Both the position numbers and the translations under genes were made by a program. A stretch of DNA of 64,000 bases. Source: an uncultured Lachnospiraceae bacterium. Its GTDB lineage: Bacteria; Bacillota; Clostridia; Lachnospirales; Lachnospiraceae. The notes beneath the pieces were generated by a model. The model had not been told where the DNA came from. It ran no database searches and saw only the letters and a list, made by a program, of their open reading frames with translations. Location: the NCBI GenBank assembly GCA_910584915.1, contig CAJUDM010000025.1:8198-72197 (forward strand). The letters are read 5' to 3'. Shown here one piece after another: positions 16,812 through 25,118 of this stretch. Positions within the stretch are counted from its first letter, which is position 1; every line of letters begins with the position of its first letter.

Positions 16812-17014
16812 CTCCCTTCCGAAGCATTCCAGACGATCCGCCCAATCCGAATTTCACATTTTTTCGCCTGTTCTTTTTTCTGGTTTATGTTCCTCTTTGA
16901 TCTAGTTTTAATTACTATGTGTAATAGTATCACTTTTTATGTGTAAAATCAATACTTTTTATCACTTTTTTTCTTTTCCGCATATAATGTATAAAACCAA
17001 ATACGGGAGAATCT
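16812..17014 (+). promoter_or_regulatory. Upstream region of the NMT1-type lipoprotein gene
   Basis: AT-rich, without a gene. A TATAAT at 16983-16988 is a likely -10 box for the substrate-binding protein; no good -35 box is seen. I found no thiamine or other riboswitch signature. Confidence 0.4.
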
Positions 17015-18025
17015 ATGAAAAAGGAGAAAAAACTTATTGCACTGCTGCTCTGCGTTGTGATGCTTTTTGGCACCGCTGCAGTACTGACAGGATGCGGTTC
17101 GAGTGAAACGGCAGCTACAGGGGATAAAACCCATGTGGTGCTCAATGAGGTGGCACACTCCATCTTTTACGCGCCCATGTATGTGGCGATCGAGGAAGGC
17201 TATTTTGAGGAGGAAGGGCTGGATGTGGAGCTGGTGACCGGCTACGGCGCCGACAAGACCATGACCGCCCTGCTGTCCGGCGAGGCCGATATCGGCTTTA
17301 TGGGAGCGGAGGCAACGATCTACAGTTACGCCGAGGGTGTGGAAGATTCCGCCATGAACTTCGCCCAGCTCACCCAGCGCGCCGGCAACTTCCTTGTGGC
17401 GAGAGAACCCATCGATGATTTTTCGTGGGATATGTTGAAAGGAAAAGATGTGCTCGGCGGGCGCGCGGGCGGTATGCCGGAGATGGTCTTTGAATACATC
17501 CTCTCCAAGAACAATATCGATAAATCCGAGGTGAACATCGACCAGTCCATCGATTTCGGTTCCACCGCCGCGGCGTTTTCGGGCGGGCAGGGGGAATTTA
17601 CCGTGGAATTCGAGCCCCATGCCACCTCCCTCGAGTTAAAGGGCGACGGCTACGTGGTAGCCTCCCTCGGTGAAGCCTCCGGCTATGTTCCCTACACCTC
17701 CTTCGCCGCGAAGAAGAGCTATATCGAGAAAAACCCCGAAGTCATCCAGGCGTTCACAAACGCCCTGCAAAAAGGCATGGACTACTGCGCCGGGCACAGT
17801 TCCAAGGAGATCGCCAAAGCGATCAGCCCTCAGTTTGCGGAGACAGATATGGAGACATTGGAGATCATCGTAGAGCGCTATGCGGCTCAGGACACATGGA
17901 AGACAGATCCCGCCTTTGAGAAAGAGGCATTCGACCTGCTGCAGAATATTCTGATGGATGCCGGGGAACTGGATGCCGCGCTCCCCTACGAGGAACTGGT
18001 GACGACAGAGTTTGTGAAAAAATAA
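17015..18025 (+). CDS. NMT1/ThiY-type ABC substrate-binding lipoprotein
   Basis: 336 residues with a signal peptide and lipobox (LTGC). The mature part starts with HSIFYAPMYVAIEEGYFEEE, typical of the NMT1/SsuA/ThiY fold, followed by GADKTMTALLSGEADIGFMG. Related proteins bind thiamine precursors, riboflavin, nitrate or sulfonates; the ligand here is not predictable. No permease or ATPase gene adjoins it: downstream genes are convergent, and upstream is the PAP2-like gene in the opposite direction. It therefore works either with a distant transporter or alone as a sensor-like binding protein. Confidence 0.85.
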   Translation: MKKEKKLIALLLCVVMLFGTAAVLTGCGSSETAATGDKTHVVLNEVAHSIFYAPMYVAIEEGYFEEEGLDVELVTGYGADKTMTALLSGEADIGFMGAEATIYSYAEGVEDSAMNFAQLTQRAGNFLVAREPIDDFSWDMLKGKDVLGGRAGGMPEMVFEYILSKNNIDKSEVNIDQSIDFGSTAAAFSGGQGEFTVEFEPHATSLELKGDGYVVASLGEASGYVPYTSFAAKKSYIEKNPEVIQAFTNALQKGMDYCAGHSSKEIAKAISPQFAETDMETLEIIVERYAAQDTWKTDPAFEKEAFDLLQNILMDAGELDAALPYEELVTTEFVKK

Positions 18026-18087
18026 AAACAAAAAAATACCGGCAATATCACCGATATCATACCATGACAGGTATAATAGAAACATTT

Positions 18088-18125
18088 CGGGAGCTGCCAT
18101 ACGGCTTTTGCCGCGGCAGCTCCCG
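18088..18125. terminator. Hairpin between convergent genes
   Basis: CGGGAGCTGCC and GGCAGCTCCCG form a perfect 11-bp stem with a 16-nt loop between the lipoprotein gene (+) and the isomerase gene (-). T-runs are weak on both sides. Confidence 0.65.
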
Positions 18126-18138
18126 TCTGTTATGTGAG

Positions 18139-19374
18139 CTATGACATCTCCCTCTTAACCGCCAGCGCGATCGAAAGCTCCGGCGCGCTGTACGGGATCA
18201 GCACAGCCTGCAGCGCATGGTAGATATCGCATTTTCCGGACCATACCGTCCCCGACACCTGATTGTCGCGGTCGAGCTGATGGAACCAGGAACCGTTCAC
18301 ATGATCCAGCACCTTCTCGTCCAGATACTGCATGAATTCCGCGTATGCCGACGCATATTCCTGTTTCCCCGTCACCCGGTAGAGTACCACCGCGGTGTTG
18401 ATCGCCTCCGCCAGCGTCCAGTGCATCCTCTCATGCACGATCGGCGCCCCGTCCCAGCCTGTTGTATAACAGATACCCGGCGCTCCGTCCGCGTTCCAGG
18501 CATCTTCCACGGCACGCTTAAACAGCGCCTCCGCCGCCTCTATGTAGGGACGCATCCCCTCCTTATCCTCCCCGTATGTGGACAACGCCCACTGGGTGAT
18601 CAGCCTCCCCCATTCCAGCCCGTGCCCGGGCGTCGCACCGTAGGGCTTGAACGGATCATCCGGCTTCTCTTTGTTTTTCTCAAGATCCGGCTCCCAGTCC
18701 TTTGTATAATGCTCCGGTATCCTCCAGTTGTTCTCCTTCGCCCAGCCGATCACATGGTCGATGATACGCCCTGCGCGCACTCTGTACTCTTCCTTCCCGG
18801 CGATATCCGCCACCGCCAGAAACGCCTCCACCGAGTGCATATTGGCGTTCAGTCCGCGGTAATCATCCATCACCGTAAATTCCGTGTTCCAGTTATCGGA
18901 GGAAAGCCCCTGCTCCTCGTTCCAGTAGTATGTATCGTAAGCCTCAAGCGCCTCAGCGAGAAGTTCCTTTGCGCCTTCCCTCCCCGCCAGATAAGCGGAA
19001 GCTGCCGCCAGGATCACAAAAGCGTGGGCGTAGCACTGCTTGCCGGGCAGGATGCTTCCGTCCGCCTTAAGCCCCTCATACCAACCGCCGTTCGCCTTAT
19101 CCCTCAGCTCTCCCTTCAATCCTTTAAGCGCGGCATCCACCAGCTCTTTGCTCCCCTCATGTCCCAGAAAAGAACCGATGCTGTAAACATGCGCCATACG
19201 GCAGGTCACATACGCCTCCCTGTTTTTCTCTTTCCAGGGCGTCCCATCGTCCCCCAGATAATAGGAACTCCCCCCGGGTGAAGGAAACCGGTGCCCGAAA
19301 GCGAGCAGCCCATCCCTGATCCCCCGCAGGAACTCCTTATTCTCCTGTGTATCGATACAGTACTTCTTTTCCAT
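18139..19374 (-). CDS. AGE-family aldose-ketose isomerase (YihS-like)
   Basis: 411 residues of the (alpha/alpha)6-barrel AGE superfamily. It follows the YihS pattern block by block: RMAHVYSIG, GGWYEGL, DDYRGLNANMHSVEAFLAV, YGATPGHGLEWGRL, HERMHWTLAEA and SGKCDIYHALQA, with the histidines expected in the active site. YihS isomerises sulfoquinovose to sulfofructose and also interconverts mannose, fructose and glucose, so either class of substrate is possible. The start at 19374 is preceded by GGAAAGGCGG. It is the last gene of a three-gene run (HAD, PHP, isomerase). No sulfo-glycolytic transaldolase or aldolase is in this cluster, which weakens the sulfoquinovose reading. Confidence 0.8.
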   Translation of the reverse strand: MEKKYCIDTQENKEFLRGIRDGLLAFGHRFPSPGGSSYYLGDDGTPWKEKNREAYVTCRMAHVYSIGSFLGHEGSKELVDAALKGLKGELRDKANGGWYEGLKADGSILPGKQCYAHAFVILAAASAYLAGREGAKELLAEALEAYDTYYWNEEQGLSSDNWNTEFTVMDDYRGLNANMHSVEAFLAVADIAGKEEYRVRAGRIIDHVIGWAKENNWRIPEHYTKDWEPDLEKNKEKPDDPFKPYGATPGHGLEWGRLITQWALSTYGEDKEGMRPYIEAAEALFKRAVEDAWNADGAPGICYTTGWDGAPIVHERMHWTLAEAINTAVVLYRVTGKQEYASAYAEFMQYLDEKVLDHVNGSWFHQLDRDNQVSGTVWSGKCDIYHALQAVLIPYSAPELSIALAVKREMS

Positions 19375-19427
19375 GTTATACCGCCTTTCCTTTATATTTA
19401 TAATATTATTTCCATTCCGCCGCCGGC

Positions 19428-20147
19428 TTAACAAAACCCGATAAACCTTTTAAACTTCTCCACGGACGTATTGACGATCAGCTCCTTGTCAAACCCCGCC
19501 CGGTTTAACAGATCACAGCCCTCCCCAAAGCGCCCCACATAAAACGGATCATGGGCATCCGAACTCACGAGGACCGGCACGGAATACTCCATGCACAGCC
19601 GCAGCATCTTCCCGTAATTTTCCACACAGTTCAGACGCTTCTCCTGCTTCAAAAGAGAGCTGTTATTCACTTCCAGCGCCACATGATTCTCCTTCGCCCC
19701 GACAACCAGCCGCTCATAGTCAAGAGGCGTATGGTCATCATCCGGATGGGACACAAAAAAGACCTTCGGGTGTTTCATGCAGGAAATCACATTGTCCGTA
19801 TTTTTCTCCACCCCCGCATCCTGATAGCAGAGGCCGTGAATCCCCACGATGGCGTAATCCAGCTTTTCAACATATTTGTCCAGGGACAGCGTTCCGTCAT
19901 TCAGCACATTGATCTCACACCCGTAAAGTATCTCAACGCCGTAAAGCTCTCTCGGCGCAACCCGCAGATTGGAAAAATAGACCGGCTCGCAGGTACCCGG
20001 AATCCCCGGCGCGTGTTCGCTGATCCCCAAGAGATCCAGCCCCCTCTTTGCCGCTTCCTCAGCCATCTCCCGGATCGTGCCGTAGGCATGGCCGCTCGCG
20101 ATCGTATGGGTGTGGATATCCAGCCGGAGTTCAGATACCTCTATCAT
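19428..20147 (-). CDS. PHP-domain phosphatase (YcdX-like)
   Basis: 239 residues. Metal ligands of the PHP fold appear at LDIHTHTIASGHAYGT, GISEHAPGIPG, IVGIHGLCY, VSHPDDDH, LEVNNSSL and SSDAHDPFYVG. YcdX-like PHP proteins are trinuclear zinc phosphatases. The start (MIEVSELRLDIHTH) overlaps the upstream HAD gene by 4 bp, so translation is coupled. With the HAD and isomerase genes it forms a likely sugar-phosphate module; the substrate is not known. Confidence 0.85.
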   Translation of the reverse strand: MIEVSELRLDIHTHTIASGHAYGTIREMAEEAAKRGLDLLGISEHAPGIPGTCEPVYFSNLRVAPRELYGVEILYGCEINVLNDGTLSLDKYVEKLDYAIVGIHGLCYQDAGVEKNTDNVISCMKHPKVFFVSHPDDDHTPLDYERLVVGAKENHVALEVNNSSLLKQEKRLNCVENYGKMLRLCMEYSVPVLVSSDAHDPFYVGRFGEGCDLLNRAGFDKELIVNTSVEKFKRFIGFC

Positions 20148-20818
20148 ATCCCCGTCCCCTCTCTTCCCCGGTTCTCCCTGTTATCATACGCCCTGTCCGC
20201 ACACTCTTTATCCGCATCCGCAAGAAGCTTTTCCAGCTCTTTTTTCAGAAACTCTTCCGAGCCGTCAACCACCGTCACCGCCCGCATGCCAAGCGCCCGG
20301 GCGCCCTCCGTATTCTCCGGCCTGTCATCAAAAAACAGGCACTCCTGCGCGTTCAACTGATATTTCTCAAGCAGATGCCGATAGATCGGCGGATTCGGCT
20401 TGATCTGATGGATCTCATAGGATATCACGCCGCCGTCCACAAACTCCCAGAAAGGCAGATCCTTAGTATGTAACGTAAACAGCTCCTCCGAATAATTGGA
20501 CAGCACGTAGATGCCATAGCCCCTTTCCTTCAGCCTGCCCATCAACGCCCAGATCTTCGGCCTCTCCACCGTCATCGCTTTCCCGCTCCCGATAAACCAG
20601 CGCGCATCCGCCTCAAGATCCGGGTACTGCCTTGCAACGCTCTCTATCATCTCCTCCGTCGTGACAAGCCCCCCGTCAAAGTCAGGCCACAGGGGACTTA
20701 AAAAAAATCCCCTGCCTATCTTCTCCGCCTTCTCCTCCTCCCAGCCGGCATCCAGGCACATATCCTTCCATCTGTAGCCGATCAGGACGCTTCCTATATC
20801 AAAGACAATATTTTTCAT
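20144..20818 (-). CDS. HAD-IA family hydrolase
   Basis: 224 residues. Motif I MKNIVFDIGSVLIGY carries the nucleophile Asp, motif II is VLSNYSEEL, the motif III Lys lies around HQIKPNPPIY, and motif IV is CLFFDDRPENTEGARALG. This is the YihX/epoxide-hydrolase-N-like HAD-IA group, usually sugar-1-phosphate phosphatases. It heads a run with the PHP and isomerase genes (4-bp overlap downstream) and starts 42 bp after the nagA stop, so read-through from nagA is possible. Confidence 0.87.
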   Translation of the reverse strand: MKNIVFDIGSVLIGYRWKDMCLDAGWEEEKAEKIGRGFFLSPLWPDFDGGLVTTEEMIESVARQYPDLEADARWFIGSGKAMTVERPKIWALMGRLKERGYGIYVLSNYSEELFTLHTKDLPFWEFVDGGVISYEIHQIKPNPPIYRHLLEKYQLNAQECLFFDDRPENTEGARALGMRAVTVVDGSEEFLKKELEKLLADADKECADRAYDNRENRGREGTGI

Positions 20819-20860
20819 CTATCCTCTCCACTTTTTTGTGCCTTTCCGGATATCCTTTTC

Positions 20861-21988
20861 TCACACTTTGCGAACCCCATTTTTATAGACGGCTCTGATC
20901 TCTCTCTCCGGGCTGATGACCACCAGATCTGCCGCCTTGCCCGCCTCGATGCTGCCGATCCTGTCCTCCATACGGACAGCCCTCGCCTGATGGATCGTCA
21001 TACAGGGCAGGATCTCCTCCATGCTCAGCCCGCACTTCTCCATCCAGACACCCATCTCCTTGAGCATATCCGTCGTGGAACCGGCTATCGTGCCATCCTT
21101 TAGCGTCGCCTTTCCCTCTTTTACAAAGACAGGCAATCCCCCCAGCACATACTCGCCATCCTGAAGCCCTGCGGCGCTCATGGAATCCGAGATGACCATC
21201 AGATGCTCTCCCATCATTTTGTAGACCATCCGCATCACAGTGGGGTGGATATGGATACCGTCGCAGATCATCTCCACGTTTGCCCCCGCCGCGAAAGCCG
21301 CGCCCGGTACGCCGGGATCTCTGTGCCCCAGTCCATTCATCGCGTTGAACAGATGCGTCACTTCCGTCGCACCCGCCTCGAAAGCCTCCATAGCCTTCTC
21401 GTAATCCGCCGCCGTATGCGCCACGGATATCACATACTCTTTACTGTTCCTCCGGATAAACTCAATGGCGCCCGGACGCTCCGGCGCCACATCCACGATC
21501 AGGAAGTTCCCCTTCGCCAGATCGTTCAGCTCGTCCATCTTCTCCTGGGACGTATCTATGATATACTGGGGATCGTGAGCGCCCTTTTTCTCCACGGAGA
21601 GGAACGGTCCCTCCATATTGATCCCAATCAGATTATGGTTTTCTGTGCCCTCCATATATTCCCCGATGACTGCCGCCGCCTTTTTATAATCCTCGTACCC
21701 CATGGTCATGGTCGTCCCGGCAACGGAAGTGATGCCCCTGCTGAAATAGAACGCGCACATCTTATCGATCTCTTCCTTTGTCGCCGTAGAAAAATCATAA
21801 CCGATACAGCCGTGGGTGTGCAGATCGATAAATCCCGGAACCAGAAGGTCCTCCCCCAGTTCCACCGCTTCTTCTCCCGCCAGTTCCGAAAGCCCTGCGC
21901 CGACCTCGGTGATCTTTCCGCCCTCCGTCCTCACATCGATCTTCTCAAACTTCTCTCCTGTAAATACTTTACCACCTTTAAATAACAT
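20861..21988 (-). CDS. nagA: N-acetylglucosamine-6-phosphate deacetylase
   Basis: 375 residues, normal for NagA. It removes acetate from GlcNAc-6-P to give glucosamine-6-P. Visible landmarks: VPGFIDLHTHGCIGYD with the metal-site histidines, GINMEGPFLSVEKKGAHDP, SVAHTAADYE, ATEVTHLFNAMNGLGHRDPG, CDGIHIHP and the catalytic Asp in MVISDSMSAAG. The start at 21988 has CAGGAGGGGTATC before ATG. It is divergent from nagB, which uses its product. The 156-bp divergent spacer must hold both promoters; TATACT near 22038 on the minus strand is a candidate -10 box. Confidence 0.95.
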   Translation of the reverse strand: MLFKGGKVFTGEKFEKIDVRTEGGKITEVGAGLSELAGEEAVELGEDLLVPGFIDLHTHGCIGYDFSTATKEEIDKMCAFYFSRGITSVAGTTMTMGYEDYKKAAAVIGEYMEGTENHNLIGINMEGPFLSVEKKGAHDPQYIIDTSQEKMDELNDLAKGNFLIVDVAPERPGAIEFIRRNSKEYVISVAHTAADYEKAMEAFEAGATEVTHLFNAMNGLGHRDPGVPGAAFAAGANVEMICDGIHIHPTVMRMVYKMMGEHLMVISDSMSAAGLQDGEYVLGGLPVFVKEGKATLKDGTIAGSTTDMLKEMGVWMEKCGLSMEEILPCMTIHQARAVRMEDRIGSIEAGKAADLVVISPEREIRAVYKNGVRKV

Positions 21989-22144
21989 GATACCCCTCCT
22001 GACACAATATCGTTTTTGCATACATCTGCTTTTTAAGTATAACCTAAACCTGTAAATATTACCACCATTAACTTGCTTTTCTTTCCGAAATTTGGTACTT
22101 TTAAATAAGAGCAATAAATTCCAAAAACTAAGGGAGGTTTTGAG

Positions 22145-22873
22145 ATGAGACTCTACAGAGCAAAAAACTATGAAGACATGAGCCGCAAAGCGGCAAATAT
22201 CATTTCCGCGCAGGTGATCATGAAACCTGACTGCGTGCTGGGGCTTGCCACAGGCTCCACCCCGATCGGCACCTACAAACAGCTGATCGAATGGTATGAC
22301 AAAGGCGACCTGGACTTCTCCGAAGTGACCACGGTCAACCTCGATGAGTACAAAGGACTGCCCAAAGAAAACGACCAGAGTTACTACTACTTTATGCACG
22401 AGAACCTTTTCAACCATATCAACCTGCAAAAAGGCCGCTCTTTCCTGCCCGACGGCACGGAACCCGACAGCGAGAAGGCATGCAGCAATTACAATGCCGT
22501 CATCCGCCAGGTGGGGGGCATCGACTTACAGCTCCTCGGTATCGGCAGAAACGGCCATATCGGCTTCAATGAGCCCGATGACCACTTCTCGCTCGAAACC
22601 CACTGTGTGGATCTGACGCCCAGCACCATCGATGCCAACAAGCGCTTCTTTGAAAAGGAAGAGGATGTGCCGCGCCAGGCTTATACAATGGGCATCAAGA
22701 CCATCATGCAGGCAAAGAAAGTCCTGCTCGTGGCAAGCGGCGAGGACAAGGCGAAAGCTCTCTACGATTCCTTCTACGGACCGGTGACGCCCTCTGTTCC
22801 CGCTTCTATCCTGCAGTATCACAAAAATGTCTATGTTGTGGCGGATGAAGCCGCGCTCAGCATGATACCTTAG
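22145..22873 (+). CDS. nagB: Glucosamine-6-phosphate deaminase
   Basis: 242 residues. It converts glucosamine-6-P to fructose-6-P and ammonia, following NagA. Signatures: LGLATGSTPIGTYKQL, TTVNLDEYKGL, GIGRNGHIGFNEP with the catalytic residues, and ETHCVDLTPSTIDANKRFF. It lacks the extra C-terminal segment of the allosteric E. coli enzyme, as in Bacillus NagB. AGGGAGG precedes the ATG. No NagR/GntR-type regulator gene is present in the window. Confidence 0.95.
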   Translation: MRLYRAKNYEDMSRKAANIISAQVIMKPDCVLGLATGSTPIGTYKQLIEWYDKGDLDFSEVTTVNLDEYKGLPKENDQSYYYFMHENLFNHINLQKGRSFLPDGTEPDSEKACSNYNAVIRQVGGIDLQLLGIGRNGHIGFNEPDDHFSLETHCVDLTPSTIDANKRFFEKEEDVPRQAYTMGIKTIMQAKKVLLVASGEDKAKALYDSFYGPVTPSVPASILQYHKNVYVVADEAALSMIP

Positions 22874-22957
22874 TCCGGGATAAACTTCCGTAAAGCGGGC
22901 GGTGCCTGCAAAACATGACAGCCATATTTGTATGGTCCGTCCGCAGACCAAAATTTC

Positions 22958-22983
22958 CAGCCCGCTGTGATTTCGGCGGGCTG
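22958..22983 (+). terminator. Hairpin after nagB
   Basis: CAGCCCGC/GCGGGCTG, 8-bp stem with a 10-nt loop, 85 bp after the nagB stop. The T-run is short. Confidence 0.45.
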
Positions 22984-23068
22984 TTGCATGCGTGAGCGTG
23001 CCCTCCGCCCGGATTTCTGCACAATGCCGTAAACCGCAAAAATAAACTCAGTCAGAAAAGGAGATACC

Positions 23069-24307
23069 ATGACCAGAACGATCGAAAATTTTTTACAGTA
23101 TGTCAAAATAGACACCCAGTCCTGTGAGGCAGCAGAGACTACGCCGAGCACCGCCAAACAACACGATCTGGCAAAACTTCTCGTCACACAGCTCACAGAA
23201 ATGAACGCGGCGGAGATCACCTACGATCGGGAACACTGTTATATATACGCCTCCATCCCCGCTGCCCCCGGCTTTGAGAAAAGCCCGGTCCTGGGCTTTA
23301 TCGCCCATATGGACACTTCCCCCGCCGTCACCGGGAAGAATGTGAATCCCCGGATCGTAGAAAACTATGGCGGGGGCGATATCCTGTTAAATGACGCCGA
23401 ACAGATTTTCCTCTCCCCCTCCGATTTTCCGGAACTGGAAGCGCTCCGGGGACAGGACCTGATCGTCACGGACGGAACGACGCTGCTTGGCGCCGACGAC
23501 AAGGCGGGCGTTGCCGAGATCATGGCGATGGCGGAGCACCTTCTCACCCATCCCGAGATTCCCCACGGAAAGATCCGGATCGGCTTTACCCCCGATGAAG
23601 AAGTCGGGCAGGGGGCGGATCATTTTGATGTGGCGCTTTTCGGCGCGAACTTTGCCTACACCGTGGACGGCGGAGAGCTCGGAGAACTGGAGGACGAAAC
23701 CTTCAACGCGGCGGGCGCAAAACTGATCGTCCACGGCCGCAATGTGCATCCCGGCAGCGCCAAGGGGAAGATGGTGAACTCCATCCTGATCGCCCAGGAA
23801 TTCCAGAACCTTCTGCCCGCATTCCCGAACCCCATGTACACCGAGGGCAGAGAGGGCTTTTTCCATCTCGATAACATAAACGGGAACGTGGAGGAGACAA
23901 CGGCGGAATATATTATCAGAGACCATGACAGGACACTGTTTGAACAGAAAAAAGAACTGTTTCGCGCCTGCGCGGACTTTCTGAACCGGAAATACGGGGA
24001 GGCTACCGTGACCGTGGAGATGGAGGATTCCTACTACAATATGAAGGAAGCCATCGCTCCCCACCCCCATCTGATGGAAAACGCCTGTGAGATCCTCCGC
24101 GAACTGGGCGTGGAACCGAAGATCAATCCTGTCAGGGGCGGCACCGACGGCTCCCGGCTCTCCTACATGGGACTGCCCTGCCCGAACCTCTGTACCGGCG
24201 GCGGAAATTACCACAGCCGCTTCGAGTACGCCTGCGTCCAGTCCATGGAAAAGGTGACCGAACTGCTGATCAGGCTGGCAGTGCGGTACAAGGACGCAGC
24301 GCTTTGA
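23069..24307 (+). CDS. pepT: Peptidase T (tripeptidase)
   Basis: 412 residues, M20B family. It removes the N-terminal residue from tripeptides. The metal-site motifs are GFIAHMDTSPAVTG, TLLGADDKAGVAEIM, GFTPDEEVGQGADHFD, GRNVHPGSAKGKMVN and PVRGGTDGSRLSYMGLP. AAAAGGAGATACC stands before the ATG. It is a single gene, followed by the long inverted repeat at 24332-24440. Confidence 0.95.
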   Translation: MTRTIENFLQYVKIDTQSCEAAETTPSTAKQHDLAKLLVTQLTEMNAAEITYDREHCYIYASIPAAPGFEKSPVLGFIAHMDTSPAVTGKNVNPRIVENYGGGDILLNDAEQIFLSPSDFPELEALRGQDLIVTDGTTLLGADDKAGVAEIMAMAEHLLTHPEIPHGKIRIGFTPDEEVGQGADHFDVALFGANFAYTVDGGELGELEDETFNAAGAKLIVHGRNVHPGSAKGKMVNSILIAQEFQNLLPAFPNPMYTEGREGFFHLDNINGNVEETTAEYIIRDHDRTLFEQKKELFRACADFLNRKYGEATVTVEMEDSYYNMKEAIAPHPHLMENACEILRELGVEPKINPVRGGTDGSRLSYMGLPCPNLCTGGGNYHSRFEYACVQSMEKVTELLIRLAVRYKDAAL

Positions 24308-24331
24308 TCCGACCGGGAGCCAATGCCGTAA

Positions 24332-24440
24332 AGTTAAAACTACCGGACGCCGTGAGGAACATCAAATGCTCCGTCGCCAAGCTTTTTAACGGGTTCCTTG
24401 AGTATTTGGTGTTCCACACGGCCGGATTAAGAGTTTAACT
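24332..24440 (+). repeat. Long imperfect inverted repeat with wobble pairs
   Basis: The two ~40-nt arms begin AGTTAAA and end TTTAACT and enclose about 25 nt. Matching blocks are CCGG, CCGTG, GGAACA, CAAAT and CTC. Two differences (T/G at the ACATCAAA block and G/T at the ATGCTC block) stay paired as G-U only if the plus strand is transcribed, pointing to an RNA hairpin read from the pepT side. Confidence 0.55.
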
Positions 24441-24494
24441 AAACGCCCATGCAGCCGGAATTGCACCGCCATAAATGATTGAAGGTTGAGACTT

Positions 24495-24863
24495 TTACTG
24501 CCTGTCCGTCCCGGTCTGTCCCTGCATGGCGCGCACAAAAGGCTCCGGATCTTTCCGCATCCGCAGAAGGCTGTTAAATGCCATCAGCAGCATCTTATCC
24601 TTGTTCAGCCGCATGTCCGCCACATCCTGGTCCATGACCGCCCGGAAGTGATCGATCTGAAAGACCATCAGATCCACCAGCCCGTACCCTTCTATCTTTA
24701 CCTTGCAGAGAAAATCCTGATGTTCCAAATAGTAGACAAACTCCTCATAAATCTCCTCATCCGCCTTCAGCCTTCCCCAGAAGTCCTGAAAAAACGCTTC
24801 ATCCGCCCCCGCATACCGGCACAGCGCCTCCGCCCATGCGTAAGCTCTTTCCTCTTCTCTCAT
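24495..24863 (-). CDS. Hypothetical protein (122 aa)
   Basis: A soluble, acidic and helical protein (REEERAYAWAEALCRYAG; YEEFVYYLEHQDFLCKVKIEG; NKDKMLLMAFNSLLRMRKDP). No family recognised. The start at 24863 is taken because GGAG lies 6 nt before ATG; an in-frame ATG four codons earlier overlaps that site. Codon use looks like that of neighbouring genes. Leader motif copy C lies immediately upstream. Confidence 0.7.
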   Translation of the reverse strand: MREEERAYAWAEALCRYAGADEAFFQDFWGRLKADEEIYEEFVYYLEHQDFLCKVKIEGYGLVDLMVFQIDHFRAVMDQDVADMRLNKDKMLLMAFNSLLRMRKDPEPFVRAMQGQTGTDRQ

Positions 24864-24876
24864 CTTAATCTCCATT

Positions 24877-25000
24877 CCGGAGCGTTTTACGCGACGGGGC
24901 GGCGCAAATATCAAATTTGCGTCTGCCATCCTACAAATTTGTGACGCTCCGGCACAAATTTGCGTGTGATAAAATCAGCTATCAAGCTGATTTTTCACAC
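24877..25000 (-). repeat. Pseudoknot leader motif, copy C
   Basis: Same plan as copies A and B with different bases. P1 spans 24964-25000 (GTGTGA...TCACAC around AATCAGCT/AGCTGATT); P2 pairs 24934-24943 with 24953-24962 (CAAATTTGTG/CACAAATTTG, perfect); P3 pairs 24903-24909 with 24915-24921 (CGCAAAT/ATTTGCG). The P2 loop (24944-24952, ACGCTCCGG) is perfectly complementary over 9 nt to 24877-24885. It lies 13 nt before the 122-aa gene. Confidence 0.65.
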
Positions 25001-25118
25001 TATATATCCTCCTGTCTGTCACAAACTGTCCGCGGCGCACCGCATCATTCCTCTCGCATTTTTCTCCAACCTGTGATAAGATATCCTTGTCAAACAGGCA
25101 GAGAAAGGAACACTTATC

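Noticed and set aside
16812..17014. Thiamine riboswitch before the NMT1-type lipoprotein
   Set aside because: The conserved CUGAGA and related core motifs are missing.
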